The notes under the pieces: model-generated
Database searches by the model: none
Seen by the model: the letters and a program-made list of their open reading frames with translations, nothing else
What the model was told of the DNA's origin: nothing
From: CAXBNV01 sp963977185
GTDB taxonomy: Bacteria; Pseudomonadota; Gammaproteobacteria; JAGOUU01
DNA: 18,077 nt
Assembly: GCA_963977185.1 (NCBI GenBank)
Contig: CAXBNV010000033.1
Span: forward strand, 1 to 18,077
Reading direction: 5' to 3'
Part shown: positions 15,744 through 18,077 of the stretch, in pieces
Position numbering within the stretch: the first letter of the stretch is position 1
Layout: each line of letters begins with the position of its first letter
Program-made: the position numbers and the translations under genes

Positions 15744-15775
15744 TTTGGAGTCCTAAAAAGTGTTGACACTCCAAA
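15744..15775. repeat. Terminal inverted sequence after IS remnant B
   Basis: TTTGGAGT (15744-15751) and ACTCCAAA (15768-15775) are reverse complements around CCTAAAAAGTGTTGAC, directly after the transposase stop. The position fits the right end of the IS; the left end is lost. Confidence 0.45.
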
Positions 15776-15782
15776 GCTCTAT

Positions 15783-15804
15783 AAAAAGCCTTCAGAGAAA
15801 GGCT
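15783..15804 (-). terminator. Rho-independent terminator of the peptidase-like gene
   Basis: On the minus strand AGCCTT-TCTCTG-AAGGCT (15799-15804 with 15787-15792) is followed by a run of five T ending at 15783, about 70 bases past the stop at 15873. A competing longer pairing exists between AAGCCTTC (15786-15793) and GAAGGCTT (15826-15833). Confidence 0.65.
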
Positions 15805-15847
15805 GCAATGTCTTTTACCTTTTTAGAAGGCTTACTGGAGAAAATAT

Positions 15848-15864
15848 TTCATGTGTAGGCCCTA
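15848..15864. repeat. Inverted repeat, left copy, flanking the peptidase-like gene
   Basis: TTCATGTGTAGGCCCTA is the reverse complement of 16798-16814 with one mismatch in 17 bases. The pair brackets 15865-16797, which contains only the peptidase-like gene and its promoter. Confidence 0.6.
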
Positions 15865-15872
15865 TATTTAAA

Positions 15873-16706
15873 TCAACCTCTGCATTGCAAACGTCTCATC
15901 TCATATGGAGTTACAACACAAAAGCCATGATCTACAGAATCAACGTGAACAGATTGATTGGTATTATCAATACTTAAGTTTGGAGATGAACAACATAAGT
16001 AAGTAGTTGGACCAAAAACATTTCTACCTTTATTACTTTCAGCCATTTTTTTTGCAATACAATCATCAGCATCTTCTGCAACAGAGCAACAATCGAGTAC
16101 TATGTCAGCATCTCTAGCCAAATTATTAATCTCCAATGAATCGGTATCTTTTTTTAAAGATCTTGGAAGTCTTTTGGTTTCTTCTTCAGGTGTTAAGTAA
16201 ATTGACTCATTGTTACCATGAGCAACTATATTACAAAGTTGTACTTTTTTAGGTAGAGTCTGTATCTTTTCATTTAACTCCTTAAGACTTCCAACGACGA
16301 AAGGATAAACAGTATAAAAATTTTGATAATATGCTATTTTTACGTGGTGATACAATCTAAGTATTGCGCTAGTAATAGCCGCAAACCCATCGGGATTAAA
16401 AGCTCCATGAAATGAGCTTACAAAATAAGCACAAACAGGTTTACCATTATTATCATTATTAACATTAACTTCATTCTTTTTTCTTATTTTAGAAAAATCT
16501 TCTTCTATCTCTTTTTGAGAATGTGCCCTGAACCCAGAACCTGAAAGAGCTAACAATGTAAAACTGGCGCATGCTAGTGGGATCATATAAAGTGGTTTAA
16601 TCAAATTTAAAAAAAAGCCATCATCTTGATGATCATAATTTAATTCATAATGAGCATATATTAGATCTGGCACAAGCCGAAGAATTAAAAATATATTTCT
16701 AAGCAT
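15873..16706 (-). CDS. Membrane-anchored caspase/CHAT-like putative cysteine peptidase
   Basis: The 277-residue product matches no family I can name with confidence. The N-terminus is hydrophobic (LRNIFLILRLVPDLIYA), and a second hydrophobic segment near 36-56 (IKPLYMIPLACASFTLLAL) looks like a transmembrane anchor. After a charged linker comes a globular domain with two hallmarks of clan CD folds (caspase, CHAT, gingipain-type). A hydrophobic strand ends in His-Gly (LCNIVAHGN, His163), and a second strand ends in Cys (IVLDCCSVAED, Cys206 or Cys207), followed by IAKKMAE...GRNVFGPT like the helix-strand after the catalytic Cys. GGAG (16713-16716) lies six bases before ATG 16706, so I prefer that start over the TTG at 16718. 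The gene is intact among IS wrecks, bracketed by inverted repeats, with its own promoter candidate and terminator. Protease activity and any effector or toxin role are inference. Confidence 0.7.
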   Translation of the reverse strand: MLRNIFLILRLVPDLIYAHYELNYDHQDDGFFLNLIKPLYMIPLACASFTLLALSGSGFRAHSQKEIEEDFSKIRKKNEVNVNNDNNGKPVCAYFVSSFHGAFNPDGFAAITSAILRLYHHVKIAYYQNFYTVYPFVVGSLKELNEKIQTLPKKVQLCNIVAHGNNESIYLTPEEETKRLPRSLKKDTDSLEINNLARDADIVLDCCSVAEDADDCIAKKMAESNKGRNVFGPTTYLCCSSPNLSIDNTNQSVHVDSVDHGFCVVTPYEMRRLQCRG

Positions 16707-16747
16707 AGACATCTCCAAAGAAATTTAGTTATGTAGTGAAATCAAAA

Positions 16748-16776
16748 ATAGTAACATTGCTAGTAAGTAAAGTAAA
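16748..16776 (-). promoter_or_regulatory. Candidate promoter of the peptidase-like gene
   Basis: On the minus strand TTTACT (16771-16776) and TACTAT (16748-16753) are spaced by exactly 17 bases, about 40 bases before the chosen ATG. The -35 hexamer is part of the pentamer repeat at 16763-16782. Confidence 0.4.
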
Positions 16777-16782
16777 GCAAAA
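16763..16782. repeat. Second pentanucleotide TAAAG-type repeat
   Basis: Units gtaag, taaag, taaag, caaaa parallel those at 3041-3065 upstream of nnr. On the minus strand both loci share TTTTGCTTT near one end followed by repeated TTTAC. Confidence 0.5.
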
Positions 16783-16797
16783 TAACGGATCGGAGAT

Positions 16798-16871
16798 TAG
16801 GGCCTACGCATGAAGTTTTTTAATCAATTTTTGCGCAGCAAAATTCTAAATTTATTTTTCATGCGTAGGCC
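16798..16871. repeat. Inverted-repeat element with two arms of the flanking repeat
   Basis: 16798-16814 (TAGGGCCTACGCATGAA) mirrors 15848-15864 on the other side of the peptidase-like gene. Its inner 14 bases (16801-16814) are also a perfect reverse complement of 16858-16871 (TTCATGCGTAGGCC), giving a 71-bp stem-loop-capable element with a 43-base AT-rich centre. Three copies of one motif lie within about 1 kb. This could be a small non-autonomous mobile element or genome repeat family. Confidence 0.6.
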
Positions 16872-16929
16872 ATGGAAAAAAATGCTTTTATATTTTTTTA
16901 ATTATTATAAATTTCCGCACCATAAATTT

Positions 16930-17614
16930 GCAGCTATAGCATTATCCCAGCAGTCACCTTTTCTGCTCATACTGCAAATTAAGTTATAATTTTTTAGCAT
17001 AGCTTGATATTTTTTAGAACAGTATTGAGAACCTCTATCAGAATGAATAATTACTCCTTTAGGAAATTTTCTCCTAAAAAGAGCCATATTTAAGGCATTA
17101 CAAACTATGTCTTGAGTCATTCTCTTATTCATTGACCAACCAATAACAGCTCTCGAGTAAACATCAATAACTACAGCTAAATATAACCATCCTTCATTAG
17201 TATGGATATAAGTAATATCTGAAAGCCACTTCTGATTTATATCAGTTGTTGAAAAGTCTCTACTATAATATTATCGCAAACAGGTAATTTATGATTAGAA
17301 TCAGTTGTAACTTTAAATTTCTTTTTGCTTTTATATTTTAGACCTAAATTTTTCATTATGCTGTAAACTCTATTTTTACCACAAGATATTCCAGTATTTT
17401 TTAATTGCTTAAATATTCTAATATAACCATACTTTCCTTTATGTTCAAAGTGAATTTGGCTAATAGTATTACCAAGCTTAATGTTGTTAACTTTTCTATT
17501 GCTAATAGCTCCATTTAACCATTTATAAAAACTACTTCGGCTAACATCAAGAACTTTACACATTACATTAATACTAAAGATATTTTTATTTTCCTTAATA
17601 AAAGCATACTTCAC
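16930..17614 (-). pseudogene. Transposase orfB of remnant C, frameshifted and truncated
   Basis: The N-terminal part (17237-17614) reads MKYAFIKENKNIF, MCKVLDVSRSSFYKWL, then HKGKYGYIRI and KKKFKVTTDSNHKLPVCDN. A one-base loss near 17260-17263 shifts the frame. The other frame continues DFSTTDINQKW, SDITYIHTNEGWLYLAVVID (first catalytic Asp), then VIIHSDRGSQYCSK (second Asp) and SMSRKGDCWDNAIA, where the IS sequence stops. The last few codons (ANLWCGNL) belong to flanking DNA. The N-terminus is clearly similar to remnant A, so A and C probably come from related copies. Confidence 0.85.
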
Positions 17615-17686
17615 TTCATTTCCCGAGCGAAGTATGCCGCAGCCTTTTTTAGAATTTCTTGCTCCTGCTTAATCCTAGCTAGTTCT

Positions 17687-17857
17687 TTATTTATTTTTTT
17701 GACCACGTGTCTTCAGCCAAGTATGTAACGTAGCTTCAGGAATACCTAGATTTTTAGCCACTACTGAGATAAATGGTGAACTAATTGCTAAGCTAATAGC
17801 ATTTTCAATAAATTCTTCTGTATATCTTCTTTTAGATTTTTTAATAGATTCAGTCAT
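17687..17857 (-). pseudogene. Transposase orfA of remnant C, frameshifted after the HTH
   Basis: From ATG 17855-17857, behind a GAGGT site, the frame encodes 56 residues: KKSKRRYTEEFIENAISLA, then VVAKNLGIPEATLHTWLKTR, and TAA at 17687-17689. The helix-turn-helix is normal, but the leucine-zipper part (ELARIKQEQEILKKAAAYFA) lies in another frame from about 17700 to 17615 and runs straight into orfB. A seven-A run on the coding strand (17694-17700) lies at the switch; six A would restore one continuous frame. Confidence 0.75.
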
Positions 17858-17873
17858 ATTTTACCTCGTATGT

Positions 17874-17890
17874 TGTGTTATTTTAACACA
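17874..17890. repeat. Hairpin near the left end of IS remnant C
   Basis: TGTGTTA (17874-17880) and TAACACA (17884-17890) form a perfect 7-bp stem with a TTT loop, between the IS terminal sequence and the orfA start. Confidence 0.5.
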
Positions 17891-17921
17891 GAAAGGTGTC
17901 CACTAAATCAGGGTAAGATCA

Positions 17922-18077
17922 AAATAAACTAGTGGTGCTATGGGCATCATAAAAGTTAATGCGCAAAGCCCTCCAAAATATAATGGAGATAATACTTGGT
18001 AATGGTATAAAGTGGGCGGCCACTTTACTCTTTATTATGATCTCAACTGGTATTTTTTAATAACTTTGTACTCAATT
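17922..18077. other. Region beyond IS remnant C, no convincing gene
   Basis: No intact gene is seen. On the plus strand, ATG near 17939 opens GIIKVNAQSPPKYNGDNTW, stops at TAA, and the same frame continues WYKVGGHFTLYYDLNWYFL to the edge; this could be a decayed gene cut by the IS. On the minus strand a frame of about 50 codons is open too. Neither resembles a protein I know. Confidence 0.25.

Larger units (their letters stand above)
16930..17921 (-). mobile_element. IS3-family insertion sequence remnant C, 3'-truncated
   Basis: The element reads right to left. It begins at a terminal sequence TGATCTTACCC...AGTGGACACC (17895-17921), the style of an IS3-family inverted-repeat end. A short hairpin and then orfA and orfB follow. 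It is cut off at about 16930 inside orfB, just after CWDNAIA, so the catalytic Glu and the right terminal repeat are gone. Adjacent sequence at 16801-16871 is the unrelated inverted-repeat element. Confidence 0.8.

Noticed and set aside
16707..16718. TTG or first ATG as start of the peptidase-like gene
   Set aside because: GGAG at 16713-16716 overlaps or abuts these codons but is ideally spaced for ATG 16706.
1..18077. CRISPR array
   Set aside because: No regularly spaced repeat units were found; the repeats seen are 5-bp tandems, IS ends or inverted pairs.

Overview
The window looks like an AT-rich chromosome segment of a host-associated gammaproteobacterium. The ratA/rnfH genes divergent from smpB, with ssrA immediately downstream, and a fused nnr (YjeF) gene next to tsaE, are typical gammaproteobacterial arrangements. 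Very low GC, weak or absent Shine-Dalgarno sites on many genes, several insertion-sequence wrecks, a decayed small-gene pair and two genes for eukaryotic-like or effector-like proteins suggest an intracellular or otherwise host-restricted lineage. A Legionellales-type relative (Coxiella/Rickettsiella-like) is my best guess, but this is inference from gene content only.

Layout. 1-5934 (minus strand) is one long gene train: gltX, cysS, nnr, tsaE and then a eukaryotic-like Ser/Thr protein kinase that runs off the left edge. 6125-8203 holds lpxH (+), rnfH and ratA (-) and smpB (+). 8281-8671 is ssrA (tmRNA), closed by a hairpin terminator shared with the convergent hemH. 8801-12570 (minus) is a four-gene cluster: DUF523/DUF1722 protein, TIGR01777-family SDR epimerase, MerR-like regulator with a degenerate sensor domain, and ferrochelatase. 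It resembles the light/B12-responsive photolyase clusters of other gammaproteobacteria but has no photolyase. 12782-14284 holds grxC, a decayed pair of small genes, and a PabC/D-amino-acid-transaminase-like enzyme.

14419-17921 is a degraded mobile zone. Two IS3-family transposase remnants lie head to head (14419-14939 minus, 14936-15775 plus), and a third truncated copy lies at 16930-17921. Between them is one intact gene (15873-16706, minus) for a membrane-anchored protein with a caspase/CHAT-like His...Cys pattern. It has its own promoter candidate and terminator, and 17-bp inverted repeats lie outside both of its ends. This cassette and the kinase at the left edge are the two items most likely to be undescribed.

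How the genes work together. SmpB and tmRNA form the ribosome-rescue system. TsaE makes t6A tRNA and GltX/CysS charge tRNAs. Nnr repairs damaged NAD(P)H. LpxH serves lipid A synthesis, HemH makes haem, and Grx handles thiol redox. No CRISPR array, tRNA gene, integrase or plasmid origin was seen.
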